Source: Rhizobium croatiense | Lineage (GTDB): Bacteria > Pseudomonadota > Alphaproteobacteria > Rhizobiales > Rhizobiaceae | Direction of reading: 5' to 3' | DNA length: 64,000 nucleotides | Assembly: GCF_019793465.1 (NCBI RefSeq) | Contig: NZ_JAILYJ010000001.1 | Location: 248,001-312,000 of the forward strand | In this document: piece after piece, positions 26,935 through 36,871 of the stretch | Layout of the letters: each line of letters opens with the position of its first letter | Numbering within the stretch: position 1 is the first letter of the stretch | The notes under the pieces: generated by a model | The model's input: the letters and a program-made list of their open reading frames with translations, nothing else | Databases searched by the model: none | What the model was told of the DNA's origin: nothing | Program-made: the position numbers and the translations under genes

Positions 26935-27855
26935 TCAGCGCGAGGCGGGCAGGCCGTATATCTTCTCGATATCGTCGAGCATCAGATTTGCCGCGAGAAT
27001 GCCGCCGGCCGTATTCCAGACGGCATCGCCGACAGCCTCGACCTTGCCCGCCTTGACGACTGTCAGGTTCTTCCAGAGCGGGTCGGACGTCCAGTCGGCC
27101 GCGGCGGCGGCCGTCTTGCCGTCACCGGTGTCATAAACCAAGTAGAAGAGCCGATCGCCTTCGAATTCGGGCATGCGCTCCTTCGTCACCTCGTCGGCGA
27201 ATTCCATCCGATCCTGGTTTACCGGCCGCGCAAAGCCGATCTGGCTCAAAACATTGCCGGCAAAAGTATCCTTCAGCAGGATCCGCGTTCGCCCCGGCAT
27301 GAAGCGCACCAGCGAGATCTTTTCGGCCTTTTTATCCCCCAGCGCCTTGCTGATCGCGGCGACGCGGTCGTCATAGGCCTTGAAGGCCGCTTCCGCCTCC
27401 GGCAGTTTTCCGACGGCGGCCGCATAAAGCTTCATGTTGCCTTTCCAGTCGCTTCTAATTCGTTCGGAAAGGACCGTGGGCGCGATGGCCGAAAGCTGCG
27501 AATAGATCTTCTCCTGCCGGAATTTTGTGCCCAGGATGAGATCGGGTTCGAGCGAAGCGATCAGTTCGAGGTTGACGGCCGACTCGTCGCCGACGACGGT
27601 TACGCCCTCCATCCGCTGGGCGATGTGGTCGTACCAGGGTTTGCCGAGCCAGGACCGCACGGCGCCGACCGGCTTGATGCCCATCGCCAACAGCGCTTCC
27701 GTTCCCTCGTTCGTCAGCACGACGATCCTCTTCGGCGCATCAGGCACGTCGGTTACACCCATGGCATGGGTTACTTCGCGCGCGCCGGCCGCAGTTACGG
27801 CGATAAGGGACAGAATGGCAACGAACGCCGCCAGCAGAATGGATTTCGTACGCAC
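26935..27855 (-). CDS. iron-siderophore ABC transporter periplasmic binding protein (FecB-type)
   Basis: 306 residues. I placed the start at the GTG at 27855: it gives a clean signal peptide (RTKSILLAAFVAILSLIAVTAAGA) with a GAGG site just upstream, whereas longer in-frame starts add a sequence with no signal. The mature protein has the helical-backbone binding fold (RIVVLTNEGTEALLAMGIKPVG; NLELIASLEPDLILGT). It delivers Fe(III)-siderophore to the permease encoded divergently at 27950-30796. No TonB receptor gene is visible nearby. Confidence 0.92.
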   Translation of the reverse strand: MRTKSILLAAFVAILSLIAVTAAGAREVTHAMGVTDVPDAPKRIVVLTNEGTEALLAMGIKPVGAVRSWLGKPWYDHIAQRMEGVTVVGDESAVNLELIASLEPDLILGTKFRQEKIYSQLSAIAPTVLSERIRSDWKGNMKLYAAAVGKLPEAEAAFKAYDDRVAAISKALGDKKAEKISLVRFMPGRTRILLKDTFAGNVLSQIGFARPVNQDRMEFADEVTKERMPEFEGDRLFYLVYDTGDGKTAAAAADWTSDPLWKNLTVVKAGKVEAVGDAVWNTAGGILAANLMLDDIEKIYGLPASR

Positions 27856-27949
27856 ACAGGCCTCGAACTTGACAATTGAATGATTTTTCGACCAATCGGT
27901 TGGGTCATAAGATGAGATACATTGTCCACTTAAAGTCAAGCTGAAACTC

Positions 27950-28957
27950 GTGCGCTCTATCCCCCTCTCCACGTCTTCGCGGCCGATGACATTGCTGGCG
28001 ATCGCCTTGCCGGCGATCCTCATCCTTTGCGTCGCAGCCAGTGTGGCACTGGGATATCGGCAATATTGGCCGGCTGCGATCTGGAACGCCATCTTCGCAT
28101 TCGACGGATCGGAAAGCGCCGTCGTCATCACCACGCTGCGCATCCCCCGGGCTCTTCTTGCGCCGCTCGTCGGCGCCGCTCTCGGTGTCGCCGGCGTCTT
28201 GACTCAGACGCTGGCGCGCAATCGCATCGCCTCCCCCGACACGCTCGGCATCAATGCCGGCGCAGCTCTCGCGGTCGTGGCCTCCAGCGTCTGGCTCGGG
28301 ATCGGCTCGATTGCCGGAATGTCGGTGGCGGCCATTTCGGGCGCACTGGCGACCAGCCTGCTCGTCTTCGGCGTCGCCGCCACTTCGGGAGGCTTCTCGC
28401 CGATCCGCATCGTGCTCGTCGGCGTGACCGTCGGCGGTCTGGCATATTCGATCGTCCAGATCATCCTGACCACCAACGAAGCCCAGCTCAAGGACCTGCT
28501 CTTCTGGCTGACCGGCTCGTTTGCCGACCGGCCGATCGCCTTTGCGATCGGCGGCGCACCCGTGGTCCTGGCCGGGCTGGCGGCCGCATGGATGCTCGCG
28601 CAGCCGCTCGACGCCCTGCAGGCCGACGATACGACAGCAGCAAATCTCGGCGTGCCGCTCGCCGTCGTGCGCTGGGCCGGGTTCCTGACTGTCTCGCTGC
28701 TGACGGGAGCTGGCGTCTGCATGGCCGGTCCGGTCGGCTTCGTCGGTTTCGTCGTGCCGCACCTCGCCCGATGGCTCGTCGGCCTCAGCCATCGCCGCCT
28801 CATCGTCACCTCGGCACTGATCGGCGCCATCTATGCGACTGCGGCCGATATTCTCGCGCGTTTCATCATTTATCCCGCCGAAGCTCCGGTCGGCGCGATC
28901 ACCTCCACCGTCGGCGGCATCACGCTGCTCATCCTGCTTAAACGGAGAGCCGCATGA
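27950..28957 (+). CDS. iron-siderophore ABC transporter permease, FecC/FecD family (first subunit)
   Basis: 335 residues and about nine to ten membrane helices of the FecCD family. It has the TTLRIPRALLAPLVGAALGVAGVLTQTLARNRIASPDTLGINAGA signature (first part near residue 62) and ends in the coupling segment GFVVPHLARWLVG. The GTG at 27950 is used; an ATG at 27986 is possible but has no better ribosome-binding site. The 94-base gap to the divergent binding-protein gene must carry both promoters. It overlaps the second permease gene by 4 bases. Confidence 0.9.
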   Translation: MRSIPLSTSSRPMTLLAIALPAILILCVAASVALGYRQYWPAAIWNAIFAFDGSESAVVITTLRIPRALLAPLVGAALGVAGVLTQTLARNRIASPDTLGINAGAALAVVASSVWLGIGSIAGMSVAAISGALATSLLVFGVAATSGGFSPIRIVLVGVTVGGLAYSIVQIILTTNEAQLKDLLFWLTGSFADRPIAFAIGGAPVVLAGLAAAWMLAQPLDALQADDTTAANLGVPLAVVRWAGFLTVSLLTGAGVCMAGPVGFVGFVVPHLARWLVGLSHRRLIVTSALIGAIYATAADILARFIIYPAEAPVGAITSTVGGITLLILLKRRAA

Positions 28958-29985
28958 CCTCGCCTGTCCGGTCGCTCGCCGCCTCCAGAACTCCCCTGAC
29001 GCTCGCGGCGATCGTCCTCCTGTTCGTCGCTGTCGCTTCGACCGGCGTGGCATTCGGCTCCACCTGGATCCCGCTTGCCCAGGTTTGGGACGTCCTTCTC
29101 GGCGCCGAGATCCGCGGCAAAACCGTCATCATCCTGCAGTTCCGCCTGCCTCGTGTCGTGATCGCTGTTCTGGCGGGCGGGGGCTTTGCGGTCGCCGGAT
29201 ATCTTCTCCAGCGCGTCACCCGCAACGAACTCGCATCGCCCGGCATATTGGGCGTCGTCGACGGCGCCGCGCTGGCGGTCGTCTGCTTCCTTGCGGCGCT
29301 CTCCAATGAGTCGAACGCGCTCGTCACCTCGGTCGCCTATCAGCCCGTCGCCGCGGTTGCCGGATCGATTGCGGCGATCTTCGTCGTCTTCGCCTTTGCC
29401 GGCCGCCAGGCGGCCTCGGCGATCCGTCTGCTTCTGTTCGGCACCGCCGTTGCCGCGGTGCTCAAATCGCTCACCGTCATCGCCATGCTTGTCGGCCCGG
29501 TCTACCAGGCAGGACAGGCCGCCCGCTGGATCGCCGGCGCAGTCAACGAGATCAATTGGAACGAGATCCGGATCACGGCGATCGGCATGCTCCCGCTGAC
29601 CCTCGTCGTGCTGATCGTCGCCCGCAGGCTGCCGCCGGCCGACCTTGACGAGATGTCGGCCAGAAGCGTCGGCCTCAACCTGCCGAGCTTCCGCATTCAA
29701 ATCTTCGTCCTTGCCGCGGCCATCACCGCACTTTCGGCCGCCTTCGTCGGCGGCGTCGGCTTCATCGGTCTGATGGCGCCGCATCTGGCGCGCCGGCTGA
29801 TCGGGCGAGGCGTCCATTTCGGCCTGATCGGCAGCTTCTTCATCGGAGCGTCGATGCTGGTGGGCGCGGATCTTATCGTCCGGTTGCTCTTTTCGCCGAC
29901 GGAGGTGCCTGCCGGAACGGTTCCGGCCGTCATCGGCGCTCCGTATTTCCTCTATCTCCTGATGAGAAACCAGCGCCATGGCTAG
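28954..29985 (+). CDS. iron-siderophore ABC transporter permease, FecCD family (second subunit)
   Basis: 343 residues, the heterodimer partner of the previous permease. It shares the FRLPRVVIAVLAGGGFAVAGYLLQRVTRNELASPGILGVVDGA block and the GFIGLMAPHLARRLIG coupling loop. An ATGA overlap with the first permease and an 8-base overlap with the ATPase gene indicate one transcript. Confidence 0.92.
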   Translation: MTSPVRSLAASRTPLTLAAIVLLFVAVASTGVAFGSTWIPLAQVWDVLLGAEIRGKTVIILQFRLPRVVIAVLAGGGFAVAGYLLQRVTRNELASPGILGVVDGAALAVVCFLAALSNESNALVTSVAYQPVAAVAGSIAAIFVVFAFAGRQAASAIRLLLFGTAVAAVLKSLTVIAMLVGPVYQAGQAARWIAGAVNEINWNEIRITAIGMLPLTLVVLIVARRLPPADLDEMSARSVGLNLPSFRIQIFVLAAAITALSAAFVGGVGFIGLMAPHLARRLIGRGVHFGLIGSFFIGASMLVGADLIVRLLFSPTEVPAGTVPAVIGAPYFLYLLMRNQRHG

Positions 29986-30796
29986 TGCGACCACCACCGG
30001 AAACGTCATATCGATCGAGGGGCTGAGCCTGGATTATGGCAAGGTCAACGTCCTGCATTCCCTGTCACTCGCCATCCCCAGGGGCAAGATCACCGTGCTG
30101 GCGGGCGCGAACGGCTGCGGCAAATCCACCCTGCTGAGAGCGATCCGCAGGCTGCACAAGCCCAGCAAGGGCGAGATCCTCCTTGAGGAACTGAGCCTTC
30201 ACAGCCTCGGGGATAAGGCGCTCGCCAGGAAGATCGGGCTCTTGACCCAGAGTCCTTCAGCCCCTGAGGACATGACGGTGCAGGAGCTCGTCCGGCTTGG
30301 CCGCTATCCGCACCAGACGCTGCTGCAGCCCTGGAACGCCGGCGACGCGGAAGCGATCGAGCAGGCGATGGCAGGCACCGGCGTCGGGCATCTGCGTGAC
30401 CGCAGGCTGGGCTCGCTCTCGGGCGGGCAGTTGCAGCGCGCCTGGATCGCCATGGTTCTGGCGCAGGAGACCGACATCATCTGCCTCGATGAGCCGGTCA
30501 ACCATCTCGATCTCGCCCACCAGCTCGAATGCCTCGAACTGGTCGACCGTCTCAAGCAGCAATTCGGCAGAACGGTCGTCCTCGTCCTGCATGACCTCAA
30601 TCTCGCGGCGCGCTACGGCGACACCCTGGTTTTTCTGAGGGGCGGCGAGATCGTCGCCACGGGGGCGCCCGCCGATCTGGTCACCGAGGCGATGGTCTCC
30701 GACGTCTTCGGCGTGCAGGCAAGGGTCATAACCGATCCTGTTCACGGCCGGCCGCTCTGCATCCCGCTGCGCCTTGCCGAGACCTCATCCGAGTAG
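29978..30796 (+). CDS. iron-siderophore ABC transporter ATPase (FecE-type)
   Basis: 272 residues. Walker A GANGCGKST is at 43-51, the signature motif LSGGQLQRAWIAMVLAQ near 147-163, Walker B DIICLDEPVNHLDL near 166-179 and the switch His in LVLHDLNLAARYG. It energises uptake through the two permeases. It is the last gene of the operon; the 40 bases after it contain no strong terminator. Confidence 0.94.
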   Translation: MASATTTGNVISIEGLSLDYGKVNVLHSLSLAIPRGKITVLAGANGCGKSTLLRAIRRLHKPSKGEILLEELSLHSLGDKALARKIGLLTQSPSAPEDMTVQELVRLGRYPHQTLLQPWNAGDAEAIEQAMAGTGVGHLRDRRLGSLSGGQLQRAWIAMVLAQETDIICLDEPVNHLDLAHQLECLELVDRLKQQFGRTVVLVLHDLNLAARYGDTLVFLRGGEIVATGAPADLVTEAMVSDVFGVQARVITDPVHGRPLCIPLRLAETSSE

Positions 30797-30839
30797 GCGG
30801 CCTCGCCGGCAAGGAGCGCGCCGACCAATCATTCCGCTG

Positions 30840-31034
30840 TCACCCCTCGATAGACAACTGGCAGAGCTCACCGGTCAATCTGTCGAGTTCGTGCAGAACC
30901 TTTTGGATGCGGGCGCGTGCCTGGAGCATCTGATCAATGTCGGAGCCTCCGGATGGTCCGGCTGCGGTCTGCAGGTCATGAGCATTCGACGTGATATCGG
31001 AGACCGGATTTGGGAACTGGATGATTTCAGCCAT
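30840..31034 (-). CDS. small hypothetical protein
   Basis: 64 residues from ATG 31034 (an in-frame ATG at 31038-31040 adds two). The sequence MAEIIQFPNP then a polar, helical second half (IDQMLQARARIQKVLHELDRLTGEL) looks like a real small alpha-helical protein rather than random reading. No strong ribosome-binding site is seen. I do not know its function. It converges with the FecE-type gene. Confidence 0.4.
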   Translation of the reverse strand: MAEIIQFPNPVSDITSNAHDLQTAAGPSGGSDIDQMLQARARIQKVLHELDRLTGELCQLSIEG

Positions 31035-31040
31035 TCTCAT

Positions 31041-31397
31041 TCATTATTTTCATTGTGCCTGGGAGGATGGAAACTCTCATGTCTCCAGGATGCGGCGTGG
31101 GTTCATTGCCGATCGACCGGAACGTCTTCGCTTTTCATTTCAATGTGTTGCGCTCGTCCCTGCACCCAGTAAACGCCTTGTCAACCTTAACAAACTCCTA
31201 CTTTTGCCCCTACTGGCGGCTCAGTTCCAAGCTTTGCTGCGCCGATCGGACAGCGTTGCGAAATTCGGATAACGCAACCGTCAACTTTGAGAACCGTTCA
31301 GTCTCTGCAGCTTAAGAACCGGCAAAATGCGGAAATCCCGGCCGCTTGCCATGCTTCGAAGCGAACTCGCAAGCGGTCGTTCTTTATCCGCGCGGCG
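31041..31397. other. intergenic region with an inverted repeat
   Basis: No supportable gene. A perfect 8-bp inverted repeat (CCGCTTGC at 31342-31349, GCAAGCGG at 31369-31376) with a 19-base loop lies just past the stop of the 31398-33944 gene and may terminate it weakly; there is no clean T-run. The AT-richer part near 31040-31200 could hold the promoter of the small minus-strand gene. Confidence 0.35.
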
Positions 31398-33944
31398 TTA
31401 TAGGCGCCCTCCTGCAGACTCGCCCATCGAAGAGCCCAGCCAGAGGGCCATGATTTCCGTCTTCGGCAGGGCTTTGCTGTAGAGGAAACCTTGCGCCGTC
31501 CCGCATCCGTTTGCGGCAAGGAAGGCTGCCTGCTCGGCGGTTTCGACGCCTTCCGCCACTACGCTCTGGCCGAGACAGCGCGCGATGGAGAGGATCGCCT
31601 TCACCAGTTCCTCGTTGCGCTTGTCGGCGCTGTTGATGAAAGACCGGTCGATCTTCAGCGTGTCGATGGGAAAACGGGCCAGATAGTTCAACGCCGAATA
31701 GCCCGTGCCGAAATCATCGATGGCGATCGAAAATCCCATGCTCCGAAGCTCGGAGAGCATCTGCAGCGTTTCATCCTTCTGATCCAGAAGCAGGCTTTCC
31801 GTGATTTCGATTTCGAGCCATTCCGCGCGGCAGCCTGTGTTCTCGAGAATCTCGGCGATCGACTTTATCAATCCGGCGGACTGGAACTGCTTGACCGACA
31901 GGTTGATTGCCACCTTGTGCGGTATCCCGCCGTCGGCATTCAGCTCGGCGGCCGTCTGGCATGCCTCGCGCAGCACCCATCGGCCGAGCTCCACGATCAG
32001 CCCCGTGTCTTCCGCGACCGGAATGAAGCGGACGGGGGGAATCATGCCCATCACCGGGTGACGCCATCTCAACAGGGCCTCGGAACCGATCATGGCGCCG
32101 CTGTCCAGGAGCACCTTGGGCTGGTAGTGCAGCTCCAGTTCACCGCGCTCGATGGCACGGCGCAAATCCGATTCCAGCCGCATGCGCTCTTCGGCGCTCG
32201 CCGTCAGGTCCTTTGAATAGAAGCGAAAGCTGTTTCGCCCCGAGCGTTTGGCGAGATACATCGCGGAGTCGGCGTATTTCACGAGATCGTTGACGTCAGC
32301 GCTGTCATCGGGATAGAGCGCGATGCCGACGCTGCATGAGATGAATACTTCCTTGCCATCCAGCAGAAAGCCTTCCTTGAACCTCTCGAGGATCGTGCCG
32401 GCAATCCGGCCGAGGTCGTCGCCCTGGCGGATGTCCGGCAACAGGATCGCGAATTCATCGCCGCCGAGACGGGCGACGGTGTCGTAGTCGCGGACACTCG
32501 CCTTGAGGCGGGCCGCCGCCTGGCAGAGCAATTGATCGCCGACGGGATGCCCCATCGTATCGTTGACCACCTTGAAGTGGTCGATGTCGATCAGCGCCAC
32601 GCCGGCCCGCTGACCGCGCGACACGGCTGATGTGATCATCTGCCGCAGCCGGTCGTTGAACAGCGATCGGTTCGGCAAGGAGGTCAGGGGATCGTAAAAG
32701 GCCATCTGGTGGATTTTCTGGCGCGAGACGTTCAATTCGGTAACGTCGCGTGCCACACCGAGAACCCCGACGACGCCTCCCCCTGCATCCACGACCGGCA
32801 CCTTGCGTGTTTCAAGAAGAACAGATTGCCCGTTCTCCCGGGAAATGACCCATTCCTCATCGCTGAGGATGCATTCTCCAGCCTCGAGAGCCGCCTTGTC
32901 CGATTCCCGAAAAAACCGCGCCCTTTCGATGTCGAACAGCTCGAAATCCGTTTTCCCGACAACGTCGGCTTCCGCCAATCCCGTCAGCCGCTCGAAGGCG
33001 TGGTTGCACAGCAGGTAGACACCGTCCATGTCCTTGACCCACACCATGTCGGGCATGGTCCGAAGCACGCTGAGCAACTGCATTCGCACGAGGTTGATGG
33101 CGTCTTCCGCCTGCTTCCGCTCGGTAATGTCGCGCGACAACGCCAGGAGCGTGGTCGCGGCAGCAGGATCGGCGCTCGGCCGTCTGGCCACGGAGAGTTC
33201 GAACCACCGCATCTGACCGTCCGGCAAGCCGATGCATATGCATCGGCCGTAGGCAACGCCCTCTTTGCCGGCCTCGCGCAACGCCTCCATGGCGATGGCG
33301 GCCTGATCGGGCGCAAGGACGTCGTTGACTGTCCTGCCGAGTAACATCTCCTTCTGCTGGGCCAGCAGTTCCGGATTTCGTGTCCAGACCTGAAGATACC
33401 GGCCGTCCTCATCCACCTCGAAGAGGACGTCGGGAATGGCGGTGATGATCCCCTCGGCGAATTCAAGCGCCTTCTTGAGATCCCGCTCCGCCCGCTTGTG
33501 CTCGGTAACGTCGACGATGGCGCCGATCGCGCCGGCGGCATCGCCATCTTTCCCCGACAACGCCACCTTGTTGACGACGACGTCGCGCACCGTCCCGCCC
33601 GCCGTGGTGATCTTGGTCTCGCAATCGCAGGCTCCACCCCTTTCCGGCAGAGCCGCGTCTTGCGCCAAATGCCATTCCGCCTGATGTTCCGGATTGAGAT
33701 CGGCGTCAGTTTTCCCGATGATCTCCTCGCGCGCATGGCCAAGCAGGTTCTCGAAGGCCCTGTTGCAGCCGAGGTAACGCCCATGCCTGTTCTGGTAGAA
33801 AACCGGAAGAGGAAAGGCGCCGAGCAAGGCTTCGAGCAGGGCTTCCCGATCGATTGCCGCGTTCTGATGCTGCTCTCCGTTTCGCCCGTGGTCATGCCCC
33901 CGCGCAGGAAGGGCCGGCTGCTGAAGCGACTGGGACAAGGTCAT
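31398..33944 (-). CDS. multi-PAS diguanylate cyclase/phosphodiesterase (PAS-PAS-PAS-GGDEF-EAL)
   Basis: 848 residues, no transmembrane helix, so probably cytoplasmic. Three PAS domains occupy about 30-400 (FPLPVFYQNRHGRYLGCNRAFENLLG; FEVDEDGRYLQVWTRNPELL; MVWVKDMDGVYLLCNHAFERLTG). The GGDEF motif is intact at 494-498. The EAL domain is intact too, with E622-A-L opening it, KVAINLSVKQF, EITESLL and DDFGTGYSALNYL further on, and the late VAEGVETAEQ. Both c-di-GMP synthesis and breakdown are therefore possible. The sensed signal is unknown. Confidence 0.95.
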   Translation of the reverse strand: MTLSQSLQQPALPARGHDHGRNGEQHQNAAIDREALLEALLGAFPLPVFYQNRHGRYLGCNRAFENLLGHAREEIIGKTDADLNPEHQAEWHLAQDAALPERGGACDCETKITTAGGTVRDVVVNKVALSGKDGDAAGAIGAIVDVTEHKRAERDLKKALEFAEGIITAIPDVLFEVDEDGRYLQVWTRNPELLAQQKEMLLGRTVNDVLAPDQAAIAMEALREAGKEGVAYGRCICIGLPDGQMRWFELSVARRPSADPAAATTLLALSRDITERKQAEDAINLVRMQLLSVLRTMPDMVWVKDMDGVYLLCNHAFERLTGLAEADVVGKTDFELFDIERARFFRESDKAALEAGECILSDEEWVISRENGQSVLLETRKVPVVDAGGGVVGVLGVARDVTELNVSRQKIHQMAFYDPLTSLPNRSLFNDRLRQMITSAVSRGQRAGVALIDIDHFKVVNDTMGHPVGDQLLCQAAARLKASVRDYDTVARLGGDEFAILLPDIRQGDDLGRIAGTILERFKEGFLLDGKEVFISCSVGIALYPDDSADVNDLVKYADSAMYLAKRSGRNSFRFYSKDLTASAEERMRLESDLRRAIERGELELHYQPKVLLDSGAMIGSEALLRWRHPVMGMIPPVRFIPVAEDTGLIVELGRWVLREACQTAAELNADGGIPHKVAINLSVKQFQSAGLIKSIAEILENTGCRAEWLEIEITESLLLDQKDETLQMLSELRSMGFSIAIDDFGTGYSALNYLARFPIDTLKIDRSFINSADKRNEELVKAILSIARCLGQSVVAEGVETAEQAAFLAANGCGTAQGFLYSKALPKTEIMALWLGSSMGESAGGRL

Positions 33945-34479
33945 CGTGGATCTCCCTCAACCATGGGAAACAACCAGATGTCTCATTCACCCGGTCGAGA
34001 ATCTTTAGCAAAGGCCGCCCAAGTCATTTGAGGGGAAAGTTATGGCCTGAAGATCGGATCGCAAAGGCACCGGTCCGCCGCGATCCGAGCATGTCGGCTT
34101 GGCATTGGATATTGTGGTCAGAAAATTAAGAGATCGCTGTGGTCTTCGGCAGCTCAGCAATTTTCGACGCGCGAACCGGATCGGGTCGGCGCATTATGGA
34201 TATTCATAATTCTCGTGACCTCAAACGCTGCGTCCGGGCCGGGCGATTGGATCGGAAGACAGCCGAGTGACTATCCGTTGACGGCTGGACGACGATCACG
34301 AGATCGGTTCGGCCTGCACGTCAGCGACGTGAACGCCATTCTCCCGGCCCGCCGCACCCGCCGCGCGGGGCCGGGCCATGATGGCCGATATCTAGCAAAT
34401 GATTGTGAAGCAATGTCCCGGAGGCCGCTCGGCCGGGGCTGTCTTGTTCCGACGAAGCGCGAATGGTGGGGGTTCGGAT
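33945..34479. other. gene-free, probably decayed region
   Basis: 535 bases between the PAS-GGDEF-EAL gene and the degraded fragments. Reading frames here have no recognisable protein features. The promoter of the minus-strand gene should lie near 33945-34050. Together with the two fragments to its right it looks like remnant DNA left by rearrangement. Confidence 0.4.
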
Positions 34480-34615
34480 TTGGAAAATACGGTGATGCCG
34501 TCCGGCGAGTCCCATTCCTCCGTAGCGAAATATATCCGCTCCATCGGGCGCCATTACGTCCTCGCCGTCGTCGTCATGACAGTTCTGATCGGGGCAACCT
34601 TCCTGACAGTCAAGG
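34480..34615 (+). pseudogene. truncated N-terminus of a membrane protein
   Basis: A short reading frame (TTG 34480 or ATG 34495) gives about 40 residues: a soluble start (MPSGESHSSVAKYIRSIG) and one clear membrane helix (YVLAVVVMTVLIGATFLTVKV). It then stops making sense at about 34610-34620, exactly where sugar-binding-protein homology begins in another frame. It looks like the head of an inner-membrane sensor or similar protein whose body has been lost. The parent family is not identifiable. Confidence 0.4.
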
Positions 34616-35319
34616 TGGCTCTCGATCGCGCTCGGCGGCGCCCGATGGGAGGTGTCTCTCATCTTCAACGACATCGTCTATCACAAGTTCGGGCCGGAAG
34701 GTTATGCCCGGCTGATGAGCGGCGATACAGAGCTGGTGCAGGACCCGCGCATGATCGAGGCGCTGGATATGCTGCTGCGCCTGTCCGATTATGTGGAGCC
34801 GATCGAACAGCGAAAGAACAAGACATGGGCTGACGCGACTGCGGCGGTCGGCCAGGGCAAGGCCGGCATGCAGTTCATGGGCGACTGGGCCAAGGGCGAA
34901 CTTGCAGCGCGCGGCTACAGCGTCGACAAGGATTTCGACTGCAGCCTCGTTCCCGGCACCGCCTATTTCATGGTGATCGATGCCTTCGCCTTCCCGCTGA
35001 CCAACCGGGACGGCACAGCGCAAGCGCAGCAGGCTTTCGCGCGCATGTGCGCGATCGGAACAACCAGCTTGCTTCATCCGGATCAAGGGTTCTTTGCCCG
35101 TTCGCACCGATGTCGATCCATCGGGACTCGATCGCTGCGGCAAACTTGGATTGGAGATGATCAAGGCGCATAAGGGCGAAGTCAGCGCCCAGTCCCAGGC
35201 CATGCCGACACAGATGTCGGAAGGGCTGGATCGCCGTGGTCGGCGACTTCCTCAACAACAGGAACATGTCGCCGCAAGAGGTTCAGAAGCGCTTGCACGA
35301 TCTGCTGATGCAGCGCTGA
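34616..35319 (+). pseudogene. remnant of a sugar ABC transporter substrate-binding protein
   Basis: The C-terminal half or so of a carbohydrate-binding protein is spread over three frames. Frame one, about 34616-35050: SIALGGARWE, KAGMQFMGDWAKGEL and FMVIDAFAFP. Frame two, about 35070-35222: KGSLPVRTDVDPSGLDRCG and SQAMPTQMSEG. Frame three, about 35224-35319: GWIAVVGDFLNNRN through to a normal stop. KAGMQFMGDWAKGE is typical of glucose/mannose-type binding proteins. The N-terminal half, including the signal peptide, is missing. At least two frameshifts and a 5' truncation make it non-functional. No permease or ATPase genes follow. Confidence 0.8.
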
Positions 35320-35506
35320 AGGTCGCGGACGGCCGGCACTGCAGCACGGCACGACTATCCATAATTCGCAGAGATGTACGATAAGCGCAGCAAATGGCGC
35401 GCCGCCCGTGCGCTGGCGGCTGGAACTCACAAGATTTAACAAAGGCTTAAGCTTCGTTGAAACATCTTGCCATCACGATTTTCATTCCGGGCGTGTTGGT
35501 GGTTTT

Positions 35507-36871
35507 TTGAAGTCAGTTTTTTCATCTTCATTGGGTCGATGCTTGCACAGGCTTCGCGGTCTCGGAAGCGACAGAACCGGCAATGTCGCGATCGTCGTTG
35601 CCCTCAGCCTGGTGCCGATGCTCGTCGCAGTCGGCGCGAGCTTCGACTACATCCGCAGCTACAATGTCCGGCAGAGGATGCAGAGCGACCTCGACGCGGC
35701 CCTGATCGCCGCCGTCAAACAGATCGACAATGTCGAGGACGCGGACGCTCTCAAGACGAAGGTTTCCGACTGGTTCCACGCACAGGTGGACAACAGCTAC
35801 ACGTTGGGTGAGATCGAGATCGATACGGCCAACCACAACATCACGGCGACGGCGAGCGGCACCGTCCCGACCACCTTCATGAAGATCGCCAACATCGAGA
35901 CCGTCGACGTCAGCGTGGCGAGCGCCGTCAAGGGACCGGCCACCTCCTATCTCAACGTCTATATCGTCATCGACACGTCGCCCTCGATGCTGCTGGCGGC
36001 AACGACATCGGGCCAGGCGACGATGTATGCCGGCATCGGATGCCAGTTCGCCTGCCACACCGGCGACGCGCACACGATCGGCAAGAAGAAATATGCCAAC
36101 AACTATGAATACAGCTCGGAAAAGAAGATAAAACTGCGTGCCGATGTCGCCGGCGACGCCGTCCGCGAAGTGCTCGACATGATCGACGAATCCGACGCCA
36201 ATCATGAACGGATCAAGGTCGGACTCTACAGCCTGGGAGATACGCTCACCGAAGTTCTGACCCCGACGCTGAGCACGGATACGGCGCGTACCCGCTTGGC
36301 GGACGCGAGCTACGGCCTCACCAGCGCGACCTCGAAGGCCGCCACCTATTTCGACGTATCGCTTGCAACGCTCAAGCAGAAAGTCGGCGCCGGAGGGGAC
36401 GGAACCACCTCAGGCTCGCCGCTCAAGCTGGTTCTCCTGCTGACGGACGGCGTGCAGTCGCAACGCGAATGGGTCACCGACGGAGTGGTATGGAGCAAGG
36501 GAAAGGCGATTTCCGGCTCATACTGGAACAAGGTCGCGCCGCTTAATCCCGAGTGGTGCGGCTATCTAAAGAACCAGTCCAACACCATGGCGGTGCTCTA
36601 TACCGAATATCTGCCAATTACCTCGGACTGGGGCTACAACGCCACCGTCGGCTCGACCATGGCCAGCGCCAACTGGAAGAACACCTGGGGCGGCACCATG
36701 GACAGCGGCGTTTCGAGCAGCATCACGCGGCGGGACTACATCCCCTATGCGCTTGCCGGCTGCGCATCGTCGAAGAGCCTGTTCATCTCGGCATCGTCCT
36801 CGTCTGAGATCACGGAAGGCCTGTCGACGCTCTTTACCCAGTACCTCTCTTCCGTCCGGCTGACTCAATGA
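35507..36871 (+). CDS. TadG-like pilus/secretion-associated protein with von Willebrand A-like domain
   Basis: 454 residues from the TTG at 35507, preceded by GGTGG; a GTG at 35408 is the upstream alternative. The N-terminus has the TadE/TadG-type segment SDRTGNVAIVVALSLVPMLVAVGASFDYIR (one membrane helix). Then comes a vWA-like domain with the metal-site start YIVIDTSPSM, where DxSxS is D-T-S-P-S, and a later LLLTDGV. TadG proteins belong to Flp/Tad pilus systems. Here only the TadG/TadE-type genes are present, with no pilin or ATPase. It overlaps the next gene by ATGA. Confidence 0.85.
   Translation: MKSVFSSSLGRCLHRLRGLGSDRTGNVAIVVALSLVPMLVAVGASFDYIRSYNVRQRMQSDLDAALIAAVKQIDNVEDADALKTKVSDWFHAQVDNSYTLGEIEIDTANHNITATASGTVPTTFMKIANIETVDVSVASAVKGPATSYLNVYIVIDTSPSMLLAATTSGQATMYAGIGCQFACHTGDAHTIGKKKYANNYEYSSEKKIKLRADVAGDAVREVLDMIDESDANHERIKVGLYSLGDTLTEVLTPTLSTDTARTRLADASYGLTSATSKAATYFDVSLATLKQKVGAGGDGTTSGSPLKLVLLLTDGVQSQREWVTDGVVWSKGKAISGSYWNKVAPLNPEWCGYLKNQSNTMAVLYTEYLPITSDWGYNATVGSTMASANWKNTWGGTMDSGVSSSITRRDYIPYALAGCASSKSLFISASSSSEITEGLSTLFTQYLSSVRLTQ

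Noticed and set aside
26836..27879. 347-codon plus-strand frame opposite the FecB-type gene
   Set aside because: Antisense; the minus-strand frame has a signal peptide and clear family motifs.
27913..27927. TGA-N9-TCC resembling the RirA iron-responsive box (TGA-N9-TCA) upstream of the Fec-type transporter
   Set aside because: One mismatch in a very short consensus; too weak to list as an operator, although iron regulation of this operon is likely.
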